Assembly: GCA_964637725.1 (NCBI GenBank)
Contig: CAZWXH010000019.1
Span: 1 to 23,121, forward strand
Direction: 5' to 3'
From: CAZWXH01 sp964637725
GTDB lineage: Bacteria > Bacillota_I > Bacilli_A > Erysipelotrichales > Coprobacillaceae
DNA: 23,121 nt
The notes under the pieces were generated by a model. It made no database searches. It worked only from the letters and a program-made list of their open reading frames with translations, and was not told the DNA's origin. Of this stretch, positions 15,594 to 23,121 are shown piece after piece; the first letter of the stretch is position 1, and each line of letters begins with the position of its first letter. The position numbers and the translations under genes are program-made.

Positions 15594-15627
15594 AAAAACC
15601 ATCTTCCTTAATTGGAGATGGTTTTTT
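15594..15627 (+). terminator. glgBP terminator
   Basis: AAAAACCATCTTCC (15594-15607) pairs with GGAGATGGTTTTTT (15614-15627) with one bulge, ending in six T. Confidence 0.88.
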
Positions 15628-15756
15628 GTTTGGAGAGAATCTACTTTGAAAGTTTACTATAAAATATTTTATAATAAATTATAGGAATGAATCGATAAAA
15701 ATTGTTTTTGATTTTCTTTTGTGTGACAAACTTTGATAGTTTTTTATTATGAAATA

Positions 15757-15800
15757 TGCTATACTAAGTTCGATAGAGAAATCGATATTTTCTCGCTTTT
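15757..15800 (+). promoter_or_regulatory. pulA promoter and short leader hairpin
   Basis: Extended -10 TGCTATACT (15757-15765); no good -35 at 17 bases, although TTGATA lies at 15733-15738 (21-base spacing). In the leader, GAGAAA (15776-15781) can pair with TTTCTC (15789-15794), followed after GC by a T-run. That is a weak terminator-like hairpin before the Shine-Dalgarno and may attenuate; the stem is short. Confidence 0.4.
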
Positions 15801-15825
15801 TTGGCTTTAAGAAAGGAAGGCATCT

Positions 15826-17919
15826 ATGGAAGAAAATGCAATTCGTATGAAAGCTTATGCGATTAACTTTAATCAAGTAAAAGTCTATCTTTCAAAGAAT
15901 TATTATAATGGAAGTAGTTGTAAGTTTTATTTAAAGGATTTAGATACAGATGAATTGGTATTATTGAGTGGTGATTCTTTAAATAGTGATCACAACAAAG
16001 ACTATCAAGAATATATTTTTCATGTTTCTTTTACAATGGGGAAAGTGTATAAGATTTTTGATGCTTATGGATTATCTTGTTTCTTAGATTTTTCTAGGTT
16101 ATCAATGTGTAAGGAGTTTGATGATTTATACTTTTATGATGGTAATGACTTAGGGAGTCATTACACTAAAGAAAAAACATCTTTTAAAGTATGGGCGCCA
16201 CTTGCGACTTCTGTAATTTTAAAAGTAATTAAAGATGGAAAACCTTCGCTTTATCCAATGGAAAGAGAATTGAAGGGAGTTTATCATTATGAAGTTCATG
16301 ATGATATAGATGGAGCAAGATATTATTATTTAATTAGACATGCTGGTGTTTATGAACTGGCTTTAGATCCTTATGCTTATTCTTCACGTTCTAATGGGCG
16401 TACTAGCCTTGTGGTTGATTTGGATAAGATTAAACATATCGATTATCAATTACCACCTTTACTTCATAAAACAGATGCTATTATTTACGAAACAAGTGTT
16501 AGAGATTATTCAATGGCGTCTTCTAGTGGTATGGAGAACAAAGGAAAGTTTATTGCTTTTTGTGAAGAAGGAACAGCCACTGATAGTGGTGTTTCAACAG
16601 GATTAGATTATTTAACTGACTTAGGAATTACCCATCTTCAGTTAATGCCTATTAATGATTTTGCGACAGTCGATGAAAAAAATCCTTTGGAATTATATAA
16701 TTGGGGATATGATCCAGCTCAATATAATGTAACTGAAGGAAGTTATGTGAGCGATCCTGATGATCCTTATAAACGTATTACTGAAGCAAAAGCAATGATA
16801 GATTCATTACATCTAAGAGGTATTAGAGTTGTTTTAGATGTTGTCTATAATCATATGCATGATATTAATAATAATGCGTTAGAGAAAACTGTTCCTCACT
16901 ATTTCTTTAGAAGATATGAGGATGGAAGTTTATCAAATGGATCATGGTGTGGTAATGATTTAAATACGACTGCTAAAATGTGTAGAAAGTATGTTTTAGA
17001 TATGTGTCGAAGATGGCAAGAATTATATCAAATCGATGGATATCGTTTTGACTTAATGGGGCTTATTGATGTTGATACTATGAAATTGATTGATGCTCAA
17101 GCTAAAGAAATTGATCCTTCTTTTATGATATATGGAGAAGGTTGGAATATGATGACTGCCATTAGTGAGGAAAAACGAACAACAATTCAAAATAATCGCA
17201 ATACTCCTCATATTGGTTTCTTTAATGATTTTTATAGAGATACTTTAAGAGGAACAAATCAAATGGAATCTAAAGGGTATTTCTCAGGTGATACTTATAT
17301 GACTAATGATGCCATTAAAGCATTGTGTAATCTAGAAATGTTTGATAATATTTCTCAATCTATTAATTATGTGGAATGTCATGATAATGCAACTTGTTTT
17401 GATAAGCTAGTCATATCTAATTATGATGAAGATGAAGATACAAGAAAGAAAAGATTGAGATTAATATTAGCGGGAGTTATTCTTGCTCAAGGTGTGCCTT
17501 TTATTCACAGTGGACAAGAGTTCTTTAGGACAAAATTTGGTCAACACAATACTTATAATGCAGGTGATCAAGTGAATGCTCTTGATTGGAGTCAAAGAGA
17601 CTTTGAAATGGAAACAGTGGAATTTGTGAAGTTTTTGATTCGTTTAAGAAAAAATAATCCTTGTTTTCGATATGATGACTATGCTATGATACGTGAACAT
17701 ATCCAGATGAATAATATATCTCATAGAATGATTGAATATTCATTACATCAAGATAGTGGTGATTATGAGGATATTATTGTTTATTTAAATGCTTCGAATG
17801 ATGCTATTGAGGTTGAAGTCAAAGAAGGGTTTAAGATTTTATATCATAGTGAAAAAGAAAAAATAAATGAACAAAAGTTAATGATAACTGGTATTACAAT
17901 CGCAATATTAGTAAGATAG
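15826..17919 (+). CDS. pulA: Type I pullulanase (debranching enzyme)
   Basis: GH13 enzyme hydrolysing alpha-1,6 bonds. No signal peptide, so it acts in the cytosol on glycogen or imported branched dextrins. An N-terminal beta domain (about 1-105) precedes a CBM48-like domain (FKVWAPLATSVILKV). The barrel has the type I pullulanase signature YNWGYDP (291-297), region I DVVYNH, region II GYRFDLMG with nucleophile Asp409, region III YGEGWN with acid Glu438, and region IV VECHDN with Asp520. 697 aa is typical. AAGGAAGG precedes the ATG. It has its own promoter after the glgBP terminator, and no terminator separates it from pth 8 bases on. Confidence 0.94.
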   Translation: MEENAIRMKAYAINFNQVKVYLSKNYYNGSSCKFYLKDLDTDELVLLSGDSLNSDHNKDYQEYIFHVSFTMGKVYKIFDAYGLSCFLDFSRLSMCKEFDDLYFYDGNDLGSHYTKEKTSFKVWAPLATSVILKVIKDGKPSLYPMERELKGVYHYEVHDDIDGARYYYLIRHAGVYELALDPYAYSSRSNGRTSLVVDLDKIKHIDYQLPPLLHKTDAIIYETSVRDYSMASSSGMENKGKFIAFCEEGTATDSGVSTGLDYLTDLGITHLQLMPINDFATVDEKNPLELYNWGYDPAQYNVTEGSYVSDPDDPYKRITEAKAMIDSLHLRGIRVVLDVVYNHMHDINNNALEKTVPHYFFRRYEDGSLSNGSWCGNDLNTTAKMCRKYVLDMCRRWQELYQIDGYRFDLMGLIDVDTMKLIDAQAKEIDPSFMIYGEGWNMMTAISEEKRTTIQNNRNTPHIGFFNDFYRDTLRGTNQMESKGYFSGDTYMTNDAIKALCNLEMFDNISQSINYVECHDNATCFDKLVISNYDEDEDTRKKRLRLILAGVILAQGVPFIHSGQEFFRTKFGQHNTYNAGDQVNALDWSQRDFEMETVEFVKFLIRLRKNNPCFRYDDYAMIREHIQMNNISHRMIEYSLHQDSGDYEDIIVYLNASNDAIEVEVKEGFKILYHSEKEKINEQKLMITGITIAILVR

Positions 17920-17927
17920 GAGTTTTT

Positions 17928-18482
17928 ATGAAATTAATTGTTGGTTTAGGAAACCCTACAAAAGAATATGAGAATACAAGACATAATGTTGGTTTTATGG
18001 TTATGGATAGATTGTCTGATGTTTTTAATGTTTCTATTACGACAAAGAAATTTAAAGGTGAATATGTGAAGTTTAAGTATAAGGGTGAGGATATCATCTT
18101 ACTTAAACCAATGACATATATGAATTTATCTGGTGAATCAGTGATTCAAGTTATGAATTATTTTAAGATTGATATTGATGATGTTTTGATTATATATGAT
18201 GATTTAGATATGCCTGTAGGAAAGCTTCGTTTAAGAGAGAATGGAAGTGCAGGAGGACATAATGGAATCAAGAGTATAATTGCTCATGTTGGTTCTCAAT
18301 CGTTTAAACGCGTTCGTGTAGGGATTGATAAGCATCCTCGTATTAAGGTTGTTGACTATGTGCTTGGACACTTTAATAAGGATGAACAAGGACTTATTGA
18401 TGAAGGTATAGAAAATGCTGTAAAAGCAGTTGAGTTATATTTAGATAAAGGATTTAATGCTGCTATGAACAGTTATAATTAG
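17928..18482 (+). CDS. pth: Peptidyl-tRNA hydrolase
   Basis: Recycles peptidyl-tRNA released from stalled ribosomes. Motifs: VGLGNPTKEYENTRHNVGF with catalytic His19 and Asn9, LLKPMTYMNLSGES, and IYDDLDMPVGKLRLR followed by GSAGGHNGIKSI. 184 aa matches bacterial Pth. AGGAG precedes the ATG. It lies 8 bases after pulA and 9 before mfd; the pth-mfd pairing is common in Bacillota. Confidence 0.97.
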   Translation: MKLIVGLGNPTKEYENTRHNVGFMVMDRLSDVFNVSITTKKFKGEYVKFKYKGEDIILLKPMTYMNLSGESVIQVMNYFKIDIDDVLIIYDDLDMPVGKLRLRENGSAGGHNGIKSIIAHVGSQSFKRVRVGIDKHPRIKVVDYVLGHFNKDEQGLIDEGIENAVKAVELYLDKGFNAAMNSYN

Positions 18483-18491
18483 GAGAAGAAG

Positions 18492-21400
18492 ATGCAAAAG
18501 ATTATTCATATTTTAAAAAATAATCCAGCATATCTTGCTTTACTTAAAGGTCAAGGCGAGATTGTTGTATCGCACGCTAGTGATGAGGCTAAACTCATCG
18601 CTAGTGCTTTTTTCAGTTCACCTCGAACAATGGTTATAGTCAAAGATAACTTATATCAAGCACAACTCTTATATCAAGAACTTTATCCTTTAATGAATGG
18701 AAAAATAGTGTTTTTTCCAAGTGATGAATCATTACGAGTAGAAGTCTTAGCTTCTTCACAGGAACTTGTAGGGGAAAGAATTAATGCTATGGCATCACTT
18801 TGTCAATCACATCCTCAAGTTGTGATTTGTCATACCCACAGTCTTATTCGTTATCTTCCTAATAAGGAATTGTTTATTGAGAATTCTATAACTTTGAATG
18901 TTGGGACAATTATTGAACCATTAAAACTAAGAGAGAAATTAATTCATAGTGGTTATCAAATGATTCAAAGAGTAGATGAACCTTTCTATTATTCAAAGCG
19001 TGGGGGAGTCATAGATGTTTATTCTATTCAATATGATAATCCTATCCGTATTGAGTTTTTTGATGATGAAATTGAAAGTATGCGTTTCTTTGATAAAGAT
19101 ACACAAAGATCATTAGAACCTTTAAAAGAAGTAACGATTCTACCGGCAACGGATTTATTATATGATGATAAAGAAATAGATCAAGTTATAGATAAAATAA
19201 TTGATTTAAAAAACAATACCAATAGTGAAGAATTTCAAGATGAATTAGAAGAAGATATATCAATTGATATTGAATCTTTAAAGATTCATGATTATTCATC
19301 AAGAATGTATCAATATATGAGTTTGTTTCAATCATCAACAAACTTATTATCTTATTTTGATGATGTTCTTTTTATGACATCTAGTCAAAGTAAAATTGTT
19401 TCTACTTATAATCAATATGTAGAAGAAACATTCTTTTATACACAAGAACTTCAATCGATTGGTAAAATGGTTAAAGGATTAGATCTTTATCATGATATCA
19501 ACACATTAATAAAGAATAGACAAATTGATTTCCTTGATTTTAGAGATAATGATTCACAAATCCCATTTATGACAAGAGAAGTTCAATTATCAATGTTAAA
19601 TGAAACACAATTAGTTCAACAATTAAAAGACTATATTATTCAAAATAAAGTCTTAATGTGTTTAGATAATTCTCATCAAATAGAAATGATGATTGATTTA
19701 TTAGAAAACAATCATATGTCTTATACAATGGTTGGAAATGATGAAAAGATATATGAAGGTATTAATATATATCTGGGTAATCTTAAAACTGGTGTAGAGT
19801 TTTATGATGAACATGTTGTTTTATTAACTGAAGCAGAATTATTTAAAGTCTCTTCGCAAAAGAAGAGAGGATATATTAAATATAAAGATGCTAAGGTTAT
19901 TAATGATTATACAGAGTTAAATGTTGGTGATTATGTTGTTCATGATGCTAATGGAATTGGCCAATATATGGGAATTAAAACAATAGAGTCTAAAGGTGTC
20001 CTCAAGGATTATCTTTATGTTGCTTATAAGGGCAATGATACATTATATATTCCAGTAGAGAATTTTAAATTGGTGAGAAAGTATGCTTCTAGAGATGGAA
20101 AAGCACCAAAGATTCATTCTTTAAATGGTACTGAATGGCAAAAGACGAAACAAAGAGTAAGAAGTAAAGTTGATGATTTAGCAGACCAATTAATAGAATT
20201 ATATGCTCAAAGAATGAAACAAGAAGGTTTTGCATATCCTCAAGATGATGCTATGCAAATTCAATTTGAAGAGTGCTTTGGATATGATTTAACACCTGAT
20301 CAAAGTGATGCAGTCAAAGAGATTAAAGAAGATATGATGTTACCAAGACCAATGGATAGACTTTTATGTGGTGATGTTGGTTTTGGTAAGACCGAAGTTG
20401 CCCTGCGTGCTAGCTTTAAAGCAATTCTTGCCAATAAACAGGTTGCTTTTCTATGTCCTACAACAATTCTTTCTTCACAACATTATCATACAATGGTGAA
20501 AAGATTTGAAAGTTTTCCCGTTAATATTGCTTTGCTTAATCGTTTTACAACGACCAAAGAGAAAAATGTTATTTTAAAAGATTTAAAGGCAGGTAAGATT
20601 GATTTAATTGTCGGAACTCATCGCATTCTTTCTAAAGATATAGAGTTTAAGGACTTAGGTTTATTGTGTATTGATGAAGAACAACGTTTTGGAGTTAAAC
20701 AAAAAGAACAAATCAAAGAGATTAGAAAAACGATTGATGTTTTAACCTTAACAGCAACCCCTATTCCTAGAACTTTACAGATGTCATTGATGGGGATTAG
20801 AGGATTATCACAAATAGAAACACCGCCCCTTAATCGTCTACCTGTTCAAACATACGTTATGGAAAAAAATGAACAGTTAATCAGACAAGTTATTGAAAGA
20901 GAACTCGGTAGAAATGGTCAAGTGTTCTATCTTTATAATAAAACTTCTAATATTGATTCAGTGGCTAATAACATTGCCCGTATGATTCCTAATGCAAAAG
21001 TTGGTGTTGGACATGGGAAGATGACGAGAACCCAATTAGAAGATGTTATGCAAGCATTTACTGATAGGGAATATAATGTTTTGGTATGTACAACAATTAT
21101 TGAAACAGGTATAGATATTCCTAATGCAAATACGATTATTATTGAAGATGCTGATAAGTTTGGCTTGTCACAACTTTATCAAATCAAAGGACGTGTTGGT
21201 AGAAGTGAAAGAATGGCTTATGCTTACTTGTTGTATGCGAAAAACAAACAAATGAAAGAAGAAGCAACAAAACGTTTAAAGGCCATCAAAGAATTCGCTC
21301 AATTAGGAAGTGGATATAAGATTGCTATGCGTGATTTAAGTATTCGTGGTAGTGGAGATATTCTTGGTGGTGAACAAGCTGGGTTTATTGATAGTGTCGG

Positions 21401-21923
21401 ATTTGATATGTATATGAAGATTTTACAAGAAGCTATTGATGAAAAGACTGGTGAAAAGAAAGAAGAAAAAGAAGTTCCAACACAAAACATTAGTGTTGAA
21501 GGTTATATTCCAGAGAAATATGTCGAGAGTGATATAGAAAAATTAAATCTTTATCAACGTATATATAAAGCTCAACATTTAACTCATATGAATTCATTAG
21601 AAAAGGAACTGAAGGATTTATATGGAACATTACCAAGAGAAGTTCAAAACATTGTTATGAAACGTAAATATGAGATTTTATGTACGGAACCATTTATTGA
21701 TTCAGTAAAAGAGGTAGAATCAAGAATTCAATTGATGTTGACTCAAGAGTTTTCTGATAAGGTAGAAGGCGATAAGTTATTTGAACTTGTGAACAGATTA
21801 TTTAAGAATGCAAAGTTTAAATATATGAAGAAAGAGATCGTTATCTTCATACCGACAGATGGTCAATGGTTACCATACATGTTAGAATTATTAAATGAAT
21901 TAAAAAGAATTAATACAAACTAA
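18492..21923 (+). CDS. mfd: Transcription-repair coupling factor Mfd
   Basis: ATP-driven translocase that displaces RNA polymerase stalled at lesions and recruits UvrA. Domain order is complete: an N-terminal UvrB-like region (with FYYSKRGGVIDVYS), a central linker, the RNA polymerase-interacting region (NVGDYVVHDANGIGQYMG), then RecG-like helicase motifs: Walker A GDVGFGKTEVA with Lys633, DEEQRFGVK (Asp728), LTATPIPRTLQ, and VCTTIIETGIDIP with QIKGRVGRSER. The C-terminal regulatory domain follows. 1143 aa is near that of other bacterial Mfd proteins. AGGAGAAG precedes the ATG. Confidence 0.97.
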   Translation: MQKIIHILKNNPAYLALLKGQGEIVVSHASDEAKLIASAFFSSPRTMVIVKDNLYQAQLLYQELYPLMNGKIVFFPSDESLRVEVLASSQELVGERINAMASLCQSHPQVVICHTHSLIRYLPNKELFIENSITLNVGTIIEPLKLREKLIHSGYQMIQRVDEPFYYSKRGGVIDVYSIQYDNPIRIEFFDDEIESMRFFDKDTQRSLEPLKEVTILPATDLLYDDKEIDQVIDKIIDLKNNTNSEEFQDELEEDISIDIESLKIHDYSSRMYQYMSLFQSSTNLLSYFDDVLFMTSSQSKIVSTYNQYVEETFFYTQELQSIGKMVKGLDLYHDINTLIKNRQIDFLDFRDNDSQIPFMTREVQLSMLNETQLVQQLKDYIIQNKVLMCLDNSHQIEMMIDLLENNHMSYTMVGNDEKIYEGINIYLGNLKTGVEFYDEHVVLLTEAELFKVSSQKKRGYIKYKDAKVINDYTELNVGDYVVHDANGIGQYMGIKTIESKGVLKDYLYVAYKGNDTLYIPVENFKLVRKYASRDGKAPKIHSLNGTEWQKTKQRVRSKVDDLADQLIELYAQRMKQEGFAYPQDDAMQIQFEECFGYDLTPDQSDAVKEIKEDMMLPRPMDRLLCGDVGFGKTEVALRASFKAILANKQVAFLCPTTILSSQHYHTMVKRFESFPVNIALLNRFTTTKEKNVILKDLKAGKIDLIVGTHRILSKDIEFKDLGLLCIDEEQRFGVKQKEQIKEIRKTIDVLTLTATPIPRTLQMSLMGIRGLSQIETPPLNRLPVQTYVMEKNEQLIRQVIERELGRNGQVFYLYNKTSNIDSVANNIARMIPNAKVGVGHGKMTRTQLEDVMQAFTDREYNVLVCTTIIETGIDIPNANTIIIEDADKFGLSQLYQIKGRVGRSERMAYAYLLYAKNKQMKEEATKRLKAIKEFAQLGSGYKIAMRDLSIRGSGDILGGEQAGFIDSVGFDMYMKILQEAIDEKTGEKKEEKEVPTQNISVEGYIPEKYVESDIEKLNLYQRIYKAQHLTHMNSLEKELKDLYGTLPREVQNIVMKRKYEILCTEPFIDSVKEVESRIQLMLTQEFSDKVEGDKLFELVNRLFKNAKFKYMKKEIVIFIPTDGQWLPYMLELLNELKRINTN

Positions 21924-21944
21924 AAAGGCCTTCTAGGCCTTTTA
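21923..21944. terminator. mfd terminator, shared with the convergent gene
   Basis: AAAAGGCCT (21923-21931), a TCT loop and AGGCCTTTT (21935-21943). The A and T tails make it bidirectional. Confidence 0.88.
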
Positions 21945-22391
21945 TTGTTGATAGTTATCAAGTATTTCTTCTATGTTAATACCAAGTTTAAATCCCAGTG
22001 AGAAGTAATCATCAATTGTATTTTGATAATCTTCACTAGAATAATGACTTTGAACTTTTAATACAGAATGATAAATTTTAAAGAATAAAGAATAGATATC
22101 TACTGATAAAGGAAGTTCAGTATGATTTTTAATAGAATCAATTCTCAGTTCATAACCAATTGACATTAACATTGTGAGTCCTTCAATATAGTGCTCTAAT
22201 AATTTATTATGGTTTACGGGTTCTTCTTTTTCCCAAAACAAATAACAACGCGAGTACTGAGAAACTTCTGACAAGTCATAAAGAAATGCAAGTATCTTTT
22301 GATTTAATCTTTTGACATTTAAGACTTCGTTTTTGGTTGCTTGAAGTTCCTTGTTTAAGTATACTTGATATAATTTTGAAACATCATTCAT
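21942..22391 (-). CDS. Divergent dimeric-dUTPase-like protein
   Basis: 149 aa, all-helical. It resembles dimeric dUTP diphosphatases (dUTPase_2, MazG-like fold): VLNVKRLNQKILAFLYDLSE, then SRCYLFWEKEEP, then LLEHYIEGLTMLMSIGYEL, then YFSLGFKLGINIEEILDNY. From memory of that family, metal ligands are E-x-x-E in the first helix and E-x-x-D in E-E-Y-V-D. Here the first reads D39-L-S-E42 and the second E66-H-Y-I-E70, so several ligands differ. The chain also stops right where family members continue with an Asn-His/Arg-Gln/Gly-Tyr tail. Activity is doubtful. I start at ATG 22391, 7 bases after GAGGTG; the ATG at 22397 is too close to it. Confidence 0.55.
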   Translation of the reverse strand: MNDVSKLYQVYLNKELQATKNEVLNVKRLNQKILAFLYDLSEVSQYSRCYLFWEKEEPVNHNKLLEHYIEGLTMLMSIGYELRIDSIKNHTELPLSVDIYSLFFKIYHSVLKVQSHYSSEDYQNTIDDYFSLGFKLGINIEEILDNYQQ

Positions 22392-22411
22392 AGTCATTCA
22401 CCTCTAACTCT

Positions 22412-22440
22412 ATTATAGCACTTTCTATAAAAAATGAAAA
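22412..22440 (-). promoter_or_regulatory. Promoter of the dUTPase-like gene
   Basis: On the minus strand TTTTCA (22440-22435), 17 bases, then an extended -10 TGCTATAAT ending at 22412. It starts transcription downstream of mntP, from which no terminator hairpin is seen. Confidence 0.55.
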
Positions 22441-22442
22441 AA

Positions 22443-23006
22443 TTAAAAAGTAAATATTTGAAGATGTTCTAATAATATTTTAATACCCATGAGAATCAAT
22501 ATAATACCACCAGCTATTTCTGCTTTAGATTTATATTTCATTCCAAAGACATGTCCTATTTTGACACCACCCATGGAAATTATAAGAGTCGTTACTCCAA
22601 TAATAATGATTGAAGATATGATATTAACATTTAAGAATGCAAATGTGACACCGATTGCTAGGGCATCAATGGAAGTTGCTATTGCAAGGGGAATCATAGC
22701 TTTAAAAGAAAAATCGGGATCACATGATTCTTCATCACTAAAGGCTTCCTTAATCATATTAAGACCAATGAGTGCTAATAATATAAAAGCAATCCAATGA
22801 TCAATACTTTCTATTTTATCTTTAAATTGCACACCCAATATATATCCAACTAAAGGCATAAATCCTTGGAAAAAACCAAAGTATCCTCCACATATAAGTG
22901 CATGCTTAAGTTTAAGTTTTCGTGTTGAGAGACCTTTGCAAACACTAACTGCAAATGCATCCATAGATAACCCTATACCAATAATTAAGATTTCTATAAA
23001 AGTCAT
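22443..23006 (-). CDS. mntP: Manganese efflux pump MntP
   Basis: Exports Mn2+ across the cytoplasmic membrane. 187 aa with six predicted helices in two related halves. Each half carries the conserved acidic motif: GIGLSMDAFAVSV (Asp16) and IATSIDALAIG (Asp114). Length and both Asp residues match the MntP/YebN family. I start at 23006, where GGAGGAAAAATC precedes the ATG and the protein begins MTFIEILIIG. An in-frame ATG at 23054 would run through the leader palindrome and add 16 non-family residues. The leader is too short (about 54 nt) for the yybP-ykoY manganese riboswitch often found upstream of such genes. Confidence 0.93.
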   Translation of the reverse strand: MTFIEILIIGIGLSMDAFAVSVCKGLSTRKLKLKHALICGGYFGFFQGFMPLVGYILGVQFKDKIESIDHWIAFILLALIGLNMIKEAFSDEESCDPDFSFKAMIPLAIATSIDALAIGVTFAFLNVNIISSIIIIGVTTLIISMGGVKIGHVFGMKYKSKAEIAGGIILILMGIKILLEHLQIFTF

Positions 23007-23033
23007 GATTTTTCCTCCGATTAAAAAAAGTAA

Positions 23034-23052
23034 GTCTGTGTTAAACACAGAC
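23034..23052. promoter_or_regulatory. Perfect palindrome in the mntP leader
   Basis: GTCTGTGTT (23034-23042), A, AACACAGAC (23044-23052). It starts about 8 nt into the predicted transcript, just downstream of the -10. In RNA it is a 9-bp stem (7 bp with a realistic loop) and is followed after four bases by seven U. It may be an operator, an attenuator, or both. Confidence 0.65.
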
Positions 23053-23066
23053 AATTAATATATTGA

Positions 23067-23094
23067 ATTATAACATTTCGACATATATTGTCAA
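23067..23094 (-). promoter_or_regulatory. mntP promoter
   Basis: On the minus strand, consensus TTGACA (23094-23089), a 16-base spacer, and TATAAT (23072-23067) with an upstream TG (TGTTATAAT). The expected start is near 23060. Confidence 0.8.
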
Positions 23095-23121
23095 TTCTCT
23101 TTTTCAATGTAATCATTACTG

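Noticed and set aside
23007..23121. yybP-ykoY manganese riboswitch upstream of mntP
   Set aside because: The predicted leader is about 54 nt and lacks the conserved loops; only a simple palindrome is present.
1..23121. tRNA, rRNA, CRISPR, transposase or phage genes
   Set aside because: Looked for cloverleaf-like sequences, regularly spaced repeats and transposase motifs by eye on both strands; none found.

Overview
The window is AT-rich and gene-dense, with strong Shine-Dalgarno sequences, standard-code stops, sigma-A promoters (many with extended -10 elements) and U-tailed hairpin terminators. Together with the gene set this suggests a low-GC Bacillota chromosome, probably a gut Erysipelotrichia-like lineage. 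The placement is inferred from base composition and gene content, not from a search. I see no tRNA, rRNA, CRISPR array, transposase or phage gene.

Layout. (1) 156-4499: a galactose/glucose-type CUT2 ABC transporter operon (mglB, mglA, mglC) ending in a small membrane protein with two InlB-type repeats. (2) 4535-7771: peptidase T (minus) divergent from a nitroreductase (plus), then an AI-2E/PerM-family membrane protein (minus). (3) 7878-9229: an unrecognised membrane-anchored protein, then yaaA (minus). (4) 9230-10208: about 1 kb without an ordinary gene, the most unusual stretch here. (5) 10209-11192: a nucleoid-associated protein of the NdpA/YejK type. (6) 11308-17919: glycogen/alpha-glucan genes glgB, glgP and pulA. 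(7) 17928-21923: pth and mfd, directly downstream of pulA. (8) 21942-23006: a divergent dimeric-dUTPase-like protein and the manganese exporter mntP, both on the minus strand.

The genes suggest a saccharolytic cell. The Mgl transporter imports hexose. GlgB, GlgP and PulA remodel and degrade branched alpha-glucan, while glgC, glgA and glgD are not in the window. Pth and Mfd are housekeeping functions (peptidyl-tRNA recycling and transcription-coupled repair).

The main candidate for something undescribed is 9253-10145. Perfect 18-bp inverted repeats bound this segment. Inside lie a rightward promoter whose spacer region is covered by a perfect 13-bp dyad, a short RNA ending at a bidirectional hairpin, and, convergent to it, a 19-residue hydrophobic ORF. 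A 15-bp direct repeat makes the 5' end of the rightward RNA complementary to the 3' UTR of the ORF transcript. The 5' and 3' UTRs of that transcript are also complementary to each other, and a leader mini-ORF ends at the Shine-Dalgarno of the hydrophobic ORF. This layout resembles type I toxin-antitoxin modules (par/fst, hok/mok/sok). The toxin and antitoxin roles are inference; the repeats and complementarities are read directly from the sequence.
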